NCBI GenBank assembly: GCA_949752795.1
Contig: OX457060.1
Location: 2,026,501-2,090,500 of the forward strand
DNA length: 64,000 bases
Reading direction: 5' to 3'
DNA from: Hyperoodon ampullatus
Lineage: Eukaryota > Chordata > Mammalia > Artiodactyla > Ziphiidae
The position numbers and the translations under genes were made by a program. Positions within the stretch are counted from its first letter, which is position 1; every line of letters begins with the position of its first letter. A model generated the notes under the pieces. That model saw only the letters and a list, made by a program, of their open reading frames with translations. It made no database searches and was not told where the DNA came from. This document shows positions 40,501 through 52,500 of the stretch, piece by piece.

Positions 40501-43500
40501 ATTTATTTGCCTCTTTGCCTTTCTCCTCCCACCCTCTTTCTGGCTTATGGGCATTGTTGGGCGTCTACTTTATGCGCCACAATATAGGATTTTGGCCCTG
40601 TACTATTCACAATAAAATCCTTAAATCCACAGCAGATAGATTTCCCAGAGACATTTCCACTTAAATTTCTAAAATAAAATTGTGTGCTTTACCTTTTTTT
40701 TTTTTTTTTTTCTTTTTTTTTTTCGGTACGCAGGCCTCTCACTGTTGTGGCCTCTCCCGTTGCAGAGCACAGGCTCTGGACGCACAGGCTCAGCGGCCAT
40801 GGCTCACGGGCCTAGCCGCTCTGCGGCATGTGGGATCTTCCCAGACTGGGGCACGAACCCGTGTCCCCTGCATCGGCAGGCGGATTCTCAACCACTGTGC
40901 CACCAGGGAAGCCCCCAATTATTTTTTTTAAATATAATAGTGTTTATTTTTACTTGTTGACAGTTTGCTTTATTTATTTATTTTTGGCTGTGTTGGGTCT
41001 TCGTTTCTGTGCGAGGGCTTTCTCTAGTTGTGGAGAGCGGGGGCCACTCTTCATCGCGGTGCGCGGGCCTCTCACTATTGCGGCCTCTCTTGTTGCGGAG
41101 CACAGGCTCCAGACGCGCAGGCTCAGTAATTTTGGCTCACGGGCCCAGTTGCTCCGCGGCATGTGGGATCTTCCCAGACCGGGGCACGAACCCGTGTCCC
41201 CTGCATCGGCAGGCAGACTCTCAACCACTGCGCCACCAGGGAAGCCCGTGCTTTACCTTTTAAAAATATTTAGAATAAGGGAAGTTTTACTTACACAAAT
41301 GATTTATGTCTATCTTCAGTGTGAAGATGAAGTACCTTTCAGGATGTTGGATTAAAATGTGTGAAAACTAGAAAGTTGGGAGCTAAAAACCAGTATAGCT
41401 GGGATACATAGCCTAAAAAATCATCGAAGTTCTAGGAACTGTTACTGCAGGTCCATGAGACAGTTGCTAAAGTGGTCTTATTGGTATGTAACTCAGTAGA
41501 TAAAGCATAGAAGGAAACTAAGATGCACTGTATTTAGTTGAGTCTTTTAACTCAGGGAGTGTCCAAAAGTTGATGAGAGAACAAACCCATCCTCCCCTCC
41601 ACGCACCTTTTTGCTGAAGGAACGAAATTCTACAGTTCTCTTCTCCCCACTCCTTTCCTCCCACAGGTAAACATTTTTGTGGTCAATTTGAATCATTGGA
41701 ATGTGTTTGATTTTCATAAAAAGAATGTTAAAACAGAATAATTAACTACATGCAACATGTTTTGGGGTGGGGAGAGAGGAAAATTTGACCTGGAAATTTA
41801 AGTGGTTTAGTGACTTCTAAACAATTTTAATTTCTGCACTTCTGTAAGAAATAAAATAATGCACTTTAGTTCCTTTTTCCTATGTTTTAAATAAGAGATA
41901 AATCCAGTTTTCCTATATGATGAGTCATGGATATACTTAAGCTTCTGCACAAGTAGGCAGAATAATGCAGCTGTCTTTTCAGTAGGTAGGCAGCGTCTCT
42001 TGTCCATCCATCCATAAACATATCCGTTATTATAATATCATACAGGTTATTTTCACTGCCATAAATTTCCTCTGTGCTCTGCCTGTTCATCACTCCCCTT
42101 CCTACCCTCCCCATAATCACTGGTCTTTTTATTTTCTCTATTGTTTTCCCTTTTCCAGAATGTTGTATAGTTGGAATCATACAGTATGTAGCCTTTTCAG
42201 ACTGGTTTCTTTCACTTAGTAATATGAGTTTAAGACTCCTTCATGTGTTTTCATGGCTTGATATCTTATTTCTTTTTAGCATTGAATAATATTCCATTGT
42301 CTGGATATACCACAGTTTATGTATCCCCACACGTACTTGGTTGCTTCCAAGTTTTGGCAATTATGAATAAAACTGCTTTAAACATCCATATTCAGGTTTT
42401 TGTGTGGACATACATTTTCAAACTTCTTTGGGTAAATGCCAAGAAACACAATTGCTGGATTATATGGTAAGAATATGTTTTATAAGAAGACATCAGACTG
42501 TCTTCCAAAATGGCTGTAACATTTTGCATTCTCACCAGCAATGAATGAGAGTTCCTGTTGCTCCTTATCCTTGCCAGAATTTACTATTGTCAATGTTCCA
42601 GATTTTGGCCATTCTAATAGATATGTAATTGTTTCAATTTGCATTTCCTTGATGACATATGATATAGATCATCTTTTCATATATAATACTTTTTTGCCAT
42701 CGGTATTCAAGTCTTTGGCCTATTTTTTAATGGAGTTGTTTGTTTTCTTGTTGAATTTTAAGAGTTCTTTTTATATGTTATATAACAGTCCTTTTATCAG
42801 GTGTGTCTTTTGCAAATATTTTCTCCCAGACCTGGCTTGTCTTCTCATTCTCTTGACATTGTCTTTCACAGAGTAAAAGTTTTCAATTTTAATGAATTCC
42901 AGCTTGTCAGTTATTTCTTTCAGGGATTGTGTCTTTGGTGTTGTGTCTACAAAGATATTGATCTCGGAGAGATAGCGGTGAGTGGTCCTGAATAGAGATC
43001 TTAGTTTCCTAGCCAGGAATTGAACCTGGGTAGTCTGGATGAAAACCAGGAATCCTAGCTGCTAGACCACCAGGGACTAGAGGCTAGAAGCACTGTGGCC
43101 CTGGCTGTTACCCCCATTGAAAGCAAGAATGTTTCAAGGAGGCAAAAACTGTAAAAACAGGTACAAAGTTTATTATTAGAGACACAGCATATCATGTGGG
43201 AGAGCACACAGAGAAGCAGTTTATTTAAGACAGAAGCAAGGCAGAAATACACACCAGGGGCTTCCCTGGTGGCGCAGTGGTTGAGAGTCTGCCTGCCGAT
43301 ACAGGGGACACGGGTTCGTGCTCTGGTCCGGGAAGATCCCACATGCCGCGGAGCGGCTGGGCCTGTGAGCCATGGCTGCTGAGCCTGTGCAACCGGAGCC
43401 TGCGCTCTGCAACGGGAGAGGCCACAACAGTGAGAGGCCCACGTACCGCAAAAAGAAAAAAAAAAAAGAAAAAAAAGAAATACACACCAGGAGAGGAGTG

Positions 43501-46500
43501 CAGTCATCCTGAATGAGTAGTGCAGTAAGTCAGAATCTAGGCATAAATACACACCCAGAGAGAAGGAGTATGTGCATCCTGTAAAGAGTTGATTTAAATC
43601 CCTCATGTAGGACAGTTCTTCCAGGTCTTTGTTTACCTTTGGCCAGTTACCTTGTTTCTTTTTTCTCACCTCACTGGTCCTAGGACCCTCGCCAAGATGC
43701 ATGTGCAACTTTTTGGTAAGATGGATCCCACTGCAGCGGCCTGTGGGGATATGTCCACACTTATTATGGGGTGGTGCCCCCTCTCTTTTGGACCCCCAAG
43801 GAGCCTTCCTGCACATATGCAGACAGGGAAGTTTTCCTTGACCTCAGCACTGGTCATCTTTTTACTTCAGCAGAGCTCAGCTTCTGCCTCTTGCTTTGTC
43901 CTTGGAGCGGCTGGGTGAGGACAAAGCTTCAATTTTACTTCACTTGCAGACACCAGCTGTCCAGCCCAGGGGTCCATCTATCTCCTACCTCAGTAGGTCC
44001 TCTATCTCCTACTGTACCCAAAGTCATCTATGTTGTCTCCTATGCTATCTTCTAAGAGTTTTATAGTTTTCATTTTACATTTAGGTCTATGACCCATTTT
44101 AGTTAATTTTTGTGGAGAGTGTAAGGCCTTTGTCTGGATTCATTTTTTTGCACGTGGATGTCCAGTTATTCCAGCACCATTTGTTGAAGAGACTATCTTT
44201 GCTCCATTGTATCACCTTTGCTCTTTTATCAAAGATCAGTTGACTATATTTATAAAGGTCTATTTCTGGGCTCTGTATTCTGTTCCATTAATCTATTTGT
44301 ATGTTCTTTTGCCAGTACTACACTGTCTCGATTACTGTAGCTTTATAGTAAATCTTGAAGTTAGGTAACATCAGTCATCCAACTTTGTTCTTCTCTTTTG
44401 ATATTGTATTGGCTATTCTTAGCCTTTGCCTCTGCATATAAACTTTAGTTTGTTGATATCCATGAAATAACTTGCTGATGTTTTGATTGGGATTGTGTTG
44501 AATTCATAGATAATATTGGGAAGAACTGACATCTTGACAGGATTGATTCTTTGTTTCCATGAACATGGAATATCTCTTCATTTATTTAGTTTTTTAATTT
44601 CATTCATCAGAGTTTTGTAGTTTTTCTCATATAGATCTTGTACATATTTTGTTAGATTTATACTTAAGTAATTCCTTTAGGTGTTACTATAAATAGTATT
44701 CTGGGTTTTTTTGTTTTTTTTTTTGCGGTACGCGGGCCTCTCACTGTTGTGACCTCTCCATTGCGGAGCACAGGCTCTGGACGCGCAGGCTCAGCGGCCA
44801 TGATTCATGGGCCCAGCCGCTCCACGGCATGTGGGATCTTCCCAGACCGGGGCACAAACCTGTGTCGCCTGCATCGGCAGGCGGACTCTCAACCACTGCG
44901 CCACCAGGGAAGCCCATAGTATTGTGTTTTTAATTTAAATTTCACATGTTCATTGTTGACATATAGGAAAGTGATTGACTTTTATATCCTGCAACCTTGC
45001 TATAATTGCTTACTAACTCCAGGAGATTTTTTTTTTTTGGTCGATTCTTTCAGATTTTCTACATAGATGATCATGTTATCTGTGGACAAAGACAGTTTTA
45101 TGACTTCTTTCCTCATCTGTATACCTTTTATTTCCTTTTCTTGCCTTATTGCATTAACAAGGATATCCAGTGTGACACTGGAAAGGAGTGGTGTGATGAG
45201 ACATCCTTGCCTTGTACCTGATCATAGTGGGAAAGTATCAAGTTTCCCCCTTTAAGTATAATGTTAGCTGTAAGGTTTCTATAGATAGTCTTTACCAAAT
45301 TGAGAAAGTTCCCCTCTATTCCTAGTTTTTATCATGGAAATTATTTTTATCATGAATGGATTATATATTTTTAATGAGCTAATGCTATATGTATTTATGG
45401 AAGTAAAACTCAGTTTCATTTTAGTTTTCCTTATTCATTGATTATTCTTTTACCTTTTCACTTTTACCAGTTGGTAATTTGTGTGTTTCTAGGCTCAGCT
45501 TGCCAATCAGAAACAAAAATTAGAGTCTGTGGAGCTGTCCAGCCAGTCGGAAATTCAGCACCTGAGCAGTAAGCTGGAGCGGGCCAATGACACCATCTGT
45601 GCCAATGAGTTGGAAATAGAGCACCTCACCATGAGGGTCAATGACTTGGTTGGAACCAATATGACTATTATGCAAGAGCAGCAGCAAAAAGAAGAAAAAT
45701 TGAGGGAATCTGAAAAACTGTTAGAGGTGTGTTTTTAAATTGTAATATACTGTAACTGAGGAAATGTGTGTATGTGTGTTTTAAGAGAGACTAATGAACC
45801 TGTAACTAGGTTCTAAAACCTATGGTTTCTTCCCTACTCTGTAGTCAATAGATATTGACATTAATAACAGGATCAGATATTAATAACAGGCCTTATTAAT
45901 ATGGTGCCTGTTATATAACTTACAGTTTGTCTCCCTGGCTACCTTTTCTTATGAAATAGAAAAATTTAATAACATCTGACTTTTTTTCTGAGTATTTTTG
46001 CAGGTTCTGCGAGAAGAAAAGAGAGAATTGAAGGCAGCTCTTCAGACTCAAGAAAATTTCATGTGTGAGACAAGAATACAAAAGGAGAAGCTACAAGCAA
46101 AATTAAAGGCAACTGACACTCAGCACACAGTAGAGACCATAAGGTATATTTAATCTTAAATATTATTAATCTTAGCCATGTGGTGGTTTAGCATTAAGTA
46201 CCATTTTTAATATTGCGTATTCATAATTTTGTGTTTGATCATATTATGGGTTTTCTTATTCAGCTTTAACTTCTGAGTTAAATTTTTATATCTTTAGAAA
46301 ATATTGTATGATTAGTTTTTTCTGCCTGCAGTTTGGGTCCCCTAACCAAGAGACTCTGATGTTTAGAAAGTTAGGAAGCCTTTTGTCAATCCATACCCTT
46401 GCCAAAACTGCAAACGTGAAAGGAATTATAGTCTCCGTCTCCTGGGAGGCCTCCCTTCCTTGGTAGAACAGGTCATGTTTAGTAGCTGCTTATCATCAAT

Positions 46501-49500
46501 ACCATCAATAAGCCAGCTATTGAGATAGCCCTTTAAAAAATCCTAAAGTTAATTTTGTTTCTGTGTATGAATTGTTGCTCTGAAGTTTGTAATTTAAGTC
46601 TGGTGCACATTTCTGTTTTCGTCTATAACTTTTCAGTTTCTTTGACTCAAGGTATCAAGTGACAACAAGGTGATTTTTGTCATTTTGTCTTTTTCCCTTG
46701 AAAAACAGGCCAAATCCCAGTTGAGAAAGGAGTAAACTGTTGCTGACTTTTTTAGAAGCATCATCTCTGCCTCTTTACTCTCCCAGTTTTTTGTTTTGTT
46801 TTGTTTTTTCGTAAATCAGGAAACAAACTGAAGAGTTCTGAAGAGTTTCATTACCAAGAAGAGTTGGGAAATATGAACTGGCTGTGTGTTGTTTTTGTTT
46901 GCAAAGATACAAGGCCTTTAACAGTCCTACTGTGTCTTCCCATAGGTCACTGGAGGAGTCTCAGGCAGAAAGGAGGTATGCCTCTCAAGGGCAGGGAGAC
47001 TTAGAGAATGTGCTCTCCCAACTGGATTTTACCCACACTAGTGAAGAACTTCTGCAGGCAGAAGTGACTCGTCTGGAAGGCAGGTAGGTAATTACATACA
47101 TTTCAGAAACACTCAAATTGTTAGAAACTGTTTTCAATCATCGTATTGATAAAGTAAGCTAATATAACAAGTGAAAATATGTTTTTCTCTCTATCACTCA
47201 CAAATGGCCTAACTTCTTATTTCATTGAGATTAAAGGAGAACTGTAAAACTCAGTTAAAGCAGAACTTCCTAATATTCTTACCACCAAACCTCCCAGTCA
47301 GCCTGCAATCCGTCTGTGTCCTTAATCTGTTAGAGTGAATGAATCAATGGATGACGTCTGTGCTCCTAAGACTCCACTTACATACTGATTCTGCAGCTTC
47401 TCCTTTTCTCTTTTACATCATGAAGTTTTTAATCTCTGCTAAATCATTTCCACTAGTATAAAATATGTTTTAATATTCCTCATCTTGGGAAAAAAATGAA
47501 AATCCTCCTTTAATTCTGTACCCCTGTCAAGTTACTTCTGTATTTCTCTGCTGTCCTTTAAAACCAAATTCTTCAAAAGAGGTGTCTCTGTTGACTGACT
47601 GTATGTCTTCACACTTCTCCTGTGCAGAAGGCCTTCAGTTAGGCAACCTTTCCTTCTACCAGCCACATCACTGGAGCTGTTCTTGGGGCGATCTCCCTGG
47701 ACACATGGTGCTCCTTCCTTCTGTGCTGAAATGCTGTTGATGTTTCCTAGTGTGTTGATTGAACCCTGACTTATGCTATACCATGCCCAGCTCATTTGTA
47801 TCACCATACTGTGAACTTTCTTTATCATCCCGCTGAACCTTCTGATTGGGAAGAGTTTGATATTTTGTTTTAAACGTAAATCATGGTCATTTGTACAGTA
47901 GTATTTTCAGCTGTGTAGAAGATAAAAATAAAATAAATAAACTGTTAGCCTTTAGGCAAACAGATAACCAAAAAATTGCCATTTTACCCTTTTAAGTACA
48001 GTAATAAATTTTTTGTCCTATCTTTAAGTAATATATCTTTTATTTGTTTTTGCAAACCACTAAATATTTTCCTTACATATTAAATATGCATGCATACACA
48101 CACAGAGTTTTTGCTTTATTTCTTTCTCACCTTGGAATACTTAAGATATTCTTAGTTGTCATTACTGAGGTATATTTGCATACTTTAGATTGAATAAAAT
48201 AAAAGCTTAGTATTCTTTTTTTTTTTTTTTTTTTTTTGCGGTACGCGGGCCTCTCACTGTTGTGGCCTCTCCCGTTGCGGAGCACAGGCTCCGGACGCAC
48301 AGGCTCAGCGGCCATGGCTCACGGGCCCAGCCACTCCACAGCATGTGGGATCTTTCCGGACTGGGGCACGAACCTGTGTCCCCTGCATCGGCAGGCGGAC
48401 TCTCAACCACTGCGCCACCAGGGAAGCCCAAAGCTTAGTATTCTTATTGACATTAGAACTAATATTTACATTTTTTATCCTGATTTTCCATTGATTGACT
48501 TTTTAGTGATCTTTTACATGTTTTGCTGTGCTCTCAGCAGGCTCTGAAGACTTGCCTCTTGTTTCTGACACACTGCCTCTTGCGTTGTGACCTGGGACAC
48601 TTTAGTCTCTTTAGGCCTCGATTTTCCCATCTGTAGGTAGGACAAGATTATCTGATTTTCTTCTCTCTCTACCTCAGTGTTTGACACACTATAGTCACAT
48701 TCTAAGTACCAAATAAATAAGCATTCTAGGATTTTTAGAAATAGGTAAAGTTGGAATAAATGGATACAAATACCAGTGTTCAGTAATAAAACAAAGACTT
48801 TCAAAATTATTTTTCTGTATCAAAAGGCAAGTAGAAAAATGAACCCTTTTAGACAGCTTATTTGTGTTGTTCAGTTTGAACAGAATATTCCGTGAAACAG
48901 GAACTGGAGGAATTTAAGTGATTGTTTTTGTGTTGTTGTATTGTAGAGATGGTATTTTTGAATGATAGCTTGTCTGGTAAGTTGACTGTGTGGGTGAAAC
49001 AACCTAGATAGTTATTAAGCCTGTACTGAACGGTCTGGAACCAAATGATGCAGGGCATAAGGGTATGGTGGGCAAGGTTAGAGGGAGGTAAGAAGTAAAA
49101 GACATTATTTTAATCATAGAATTTTTAGTGCGAGAAACATAATATGCACATTAAAGGACCTAAGAGCAATTTAAAGTGAAAATTCTAGAAAATGTCTACA
49201 TTCAAGCTCTAACAATTGAAAATAGACTGTTTTTAAGGTAATTAAGGAATGAGGGTCAGTGTGGCTCTATCCAGGTAAATGTTGATCTGATTCTTGAAAG
49301 GGTGTTGACTATCCATTGCCTGGTAGGAGGGGAAGGTGCTGTGTGGTCAAGGGGATGGTGTGTGAAGAGACAAGAAGTCAGGCTTAGCAAATGGCACATG
49401 GCAGACAGTAAAGCCTAGCAATTTAGCGGCAAAAAAGAGTTTATTAGTAGATACGAGCTGTGAGATAAGAGAGGTATGGTGCCCCTGAGGTTCTTGTATC

Positions 49501-52500
49501 TGATGAGTGGTTGATTCTTAAGTAAGGGTGACAAGTTGGAAACTCTTTGAAGAAGATTCTTTTGGCAGCTGTGTGTAGGATGGGATTGTAATTAAGTTGG
49601 TGAAGACTGAGATTATGATGCAGCTCCTGTACAACTAGAGAGAAAACAACTACCTAAGTTGCTATAATCTTTAGAATTTTGTAACCAGTAATATTCTAAG
49701 CATAGAGAAAGAATATAGGTAAACACAGAACTCCAAAGTATCTCCAGAAGTGTGAATTGGATTTAGCTGCCTCCAGCGATAAGGAAATCGGAAATGAGTT
49801 TTATTTTGGGGTGGGAGGTAATGTTTAAGTGTATTTCTTGGACATCAAGAAAATAGGTTAGGTAACTCAATTTGTGGGTTTCAGGGTTTGTTTTATTTTA
49901 AATATGTGACCTTAATTTTGTCATACAGCTTGGAATCTGTGAGTACAACATGTAAACAGCTGAGCCAAGAGCTAATGGAAAAATATGAAGAACTGAAGAA
50001 GATGGAAGTGCATAACAATGAGTACAGGGCCGAGATTAAGAAGGTAAAGGTCCGCGTGCCTGGGATCGCAAAGCCCTTTGTGTTTATGGACTCAGCTGTG
50101 CGTTGAGAGGTCACAGGAATTATTTTTAATGAGAGAAAAGTGTAACCCAGAGGCCATTTGATGCTCATGAGTAGAGAGTACCTGGAAGGTGCTTAGGAGA
50201 GTGTCTTTCTGTGTCATCCCCAGGGATGCAGTGTAAGTATTTTCAAGGTAGTTGAAGCCTGCCCCTGTGAACTCTACAACGTTATTTATTTATTTTTTGC
50301 CTTACGCGGGCCTCTCACTGTTGTGGCCTCTCCTGTTGCGGAGCACAGGCTCTGGACGCGCAGGCTCAGCGGCCATGGCTCACGGGCCCAGCCGCTCCGC
50401 GGCATGTGGGATCTTCCCAGACCAGGGCATGAACCCGTGTCCCCTGCATCGGCAGGTGGACTCTCAACCACCGCGCCACCAGGGAAGCCCTACAACGTTA
50501 TTTTAAATGTGCCTTGATGAAAAGTTTTCTAGAAGCTATGCACCTTCTTGCTTGCACAAGCACATGAACATATTATATGAGCTGGCATTTAATATTTTCT
50601 TACCGACCACAGGTGGTGATGGATGTGTATTCTCTTCTGTGCTGTGGGTAGTTATATCCTCATTGGCATTTGAAGTGTGCAGAGTTTGTCTCTATGTTAG
50701 TGGGCCCTGGCTGTCCTGTTTGTTGACTCATATTTTTTATTACTTCTTTGAGATTACTTCTAGCCCCTTTCTTCCTCTTGCCTTTCTGTTGTCTTCTGTG
50801 GACCAGGAAAGTATATAAGCAAAACTTTTAGATTTGCAACTAGAAAAAGAATGAAGGTCACAGGTGCTGTTCTCTAAACAATGTGGCTTCGACTTTGATA
50901 CTGGTTCTCAGCATTTGAGTAAGGCATCTCTCCCTGTTTTGAGATCTAATAGGTAATTGTGGGTACAACCACCTGACCATCAGTACAGATATGCAGCTTT
51001 GGTAAATTGCTAATTTTCTGCAGATTTAATCAGGGAAAAATTCATGTCTTGAGGTAAGGTAAAAATTACTTTATTATTATATTTTTCTATCTAACCTGTC
51101 TTCTCTTAATTTTTAATGCCTTCTATTTCTTTGTAGTTGAAAGAACAGATTTTGCAGGCTGAACAGAGTTACAGTTCTGTACTAGAGGGAATGAAGATGG
51201 AGATCTCCCAGCTAACTCGAGAGTTACATCAGCGAGATATCACTATTGCTTCCACCAGAAGTTCTTCCTCTGACATGGAGAAGCAACTCAGAGCAGAGAT
51301 ACAGAAGGCAGAAGAAAAAGAAGAAGAGCACAAGGTGAAACTAGGACAAAAATTCTCTTTATTTGAAGTTTGTTTTTTAAATTTATTTATTTTTGGCCGC
51401 ATTGGGTCTTTGTTGCTGCGCGCAGGCTTTCTCTAGTTGTGGTGAGCGGGGGCTACTCTTCGTTGCAGTGTGCGGGCTTCTCATTGCAGTGGCTTCTCTT
51501 GTTGTGGAGCACAGGCTCTAGGCGTGCGGGCTTCAGTAGTTGTGGCACGCGGGCTCAGTCGTTGTGGCTTGCAGGCTCTAGAGCTCAGGCTCATTAGTTG
51601 TGGCGCATGAGCTTAGTTGCTCTGTGGCATGTGGGATCTTCCCGGACCAGGGCTCGAACCCATGTCCCCTGCACTGGCAGGCGGATTCCCAACCACTGTG
51701 CCACCAGGGAAGCCCTTGAAGTTTGTTTTTGAAGATTCAATTTATTAAAGGTAGAGTTTCCATAGTAGTTAACTCAGTAAATTTTTGTTAGCCCTCTTCT
51801 TCATGCTAAGGGTAGGCTGGTTAACAAGCAGTCTAGTGGAGATTGGTGGGAGGTGAGAGTAGGTGAGACAAGTGAAGAGACCCCCTCTGTGGTGTGTAGG
51901 GTGTGTATTGAGGCTGTGCCACGTTCGTTGTGACAGACCAGAGTTCAGACAGGGCGAGTGGTCAGGGATTAGACTGGGAAGCAGTGACCTGCTCCTGAAG
52001 GGCCTGCCCACCCTGTGCAGGAGTAAAAGGTCTCTGTGGTTGTCGTGTGGAGAATAAGTGAGGAGGCAAAGAGACCACTCGGATGCTGTCACAGCAGCGA
52101 GACTGTGGCCCGAGCGCTGCGCCAGGGAGGCAGAGGGAAATGGATGCATTCTGGAGAAAATCGACTGGGCTTTGTATTTGATTGGACCAGGAGAATGAGT
52201 TAGACAGAGTTAGGAAAAGATGTCACTCAGGATTCTGGCTTGGGCAACTGAATAGAAAGTGATGCTCTTTAGTGAAATACAGAAAAGGTACGGAGCAGGT
52301 TTGAGGAGGATAATGAGTTTATATAAAGGGTACATAAAATAGGCGAGCTGGCAGATGGGACACTGGTTTGAGATAAAGGCTGGACTTCCATATGGAAATA
52401 TCTAGTAGTCAACTCCACAGAAGGCCTGGAGTTCAAGATTAAAATCAAGGTAAGACATTTAGCTGCGGAAATCTTTGCATGAAGTTGGCATTTGAAACCC

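Larger units (their letters stand above)
42955..44015 (-). mobile_element. ~1-kb insert splitting an L1; possible LTR-type element
   Basis: The old minus-strand L1 breaks at about 42955 and resumes at about 44015. The intervening kilobase is not L1. It contains the tRNA-Glu-like sequence at its left edge, a young CHR SINE (43258-43475) and otherwise unassigned, mixed-composition sequence with repeated tttatt/gtttatt motifs that could be reversed poly(A) signals. An endogenous retrovirus LTR is one possibility, but I could not define TG/CA ends or a TSD. Confidence 0.4.

Noticed and set aside
43055..43816. 253-codon minus-strand open frame, the longest in the window
   Set aside because: It crosses a complete young SINE and the flanking insert, and its middle third is SINE translation. 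It only exists because the SINE inserted in frame.
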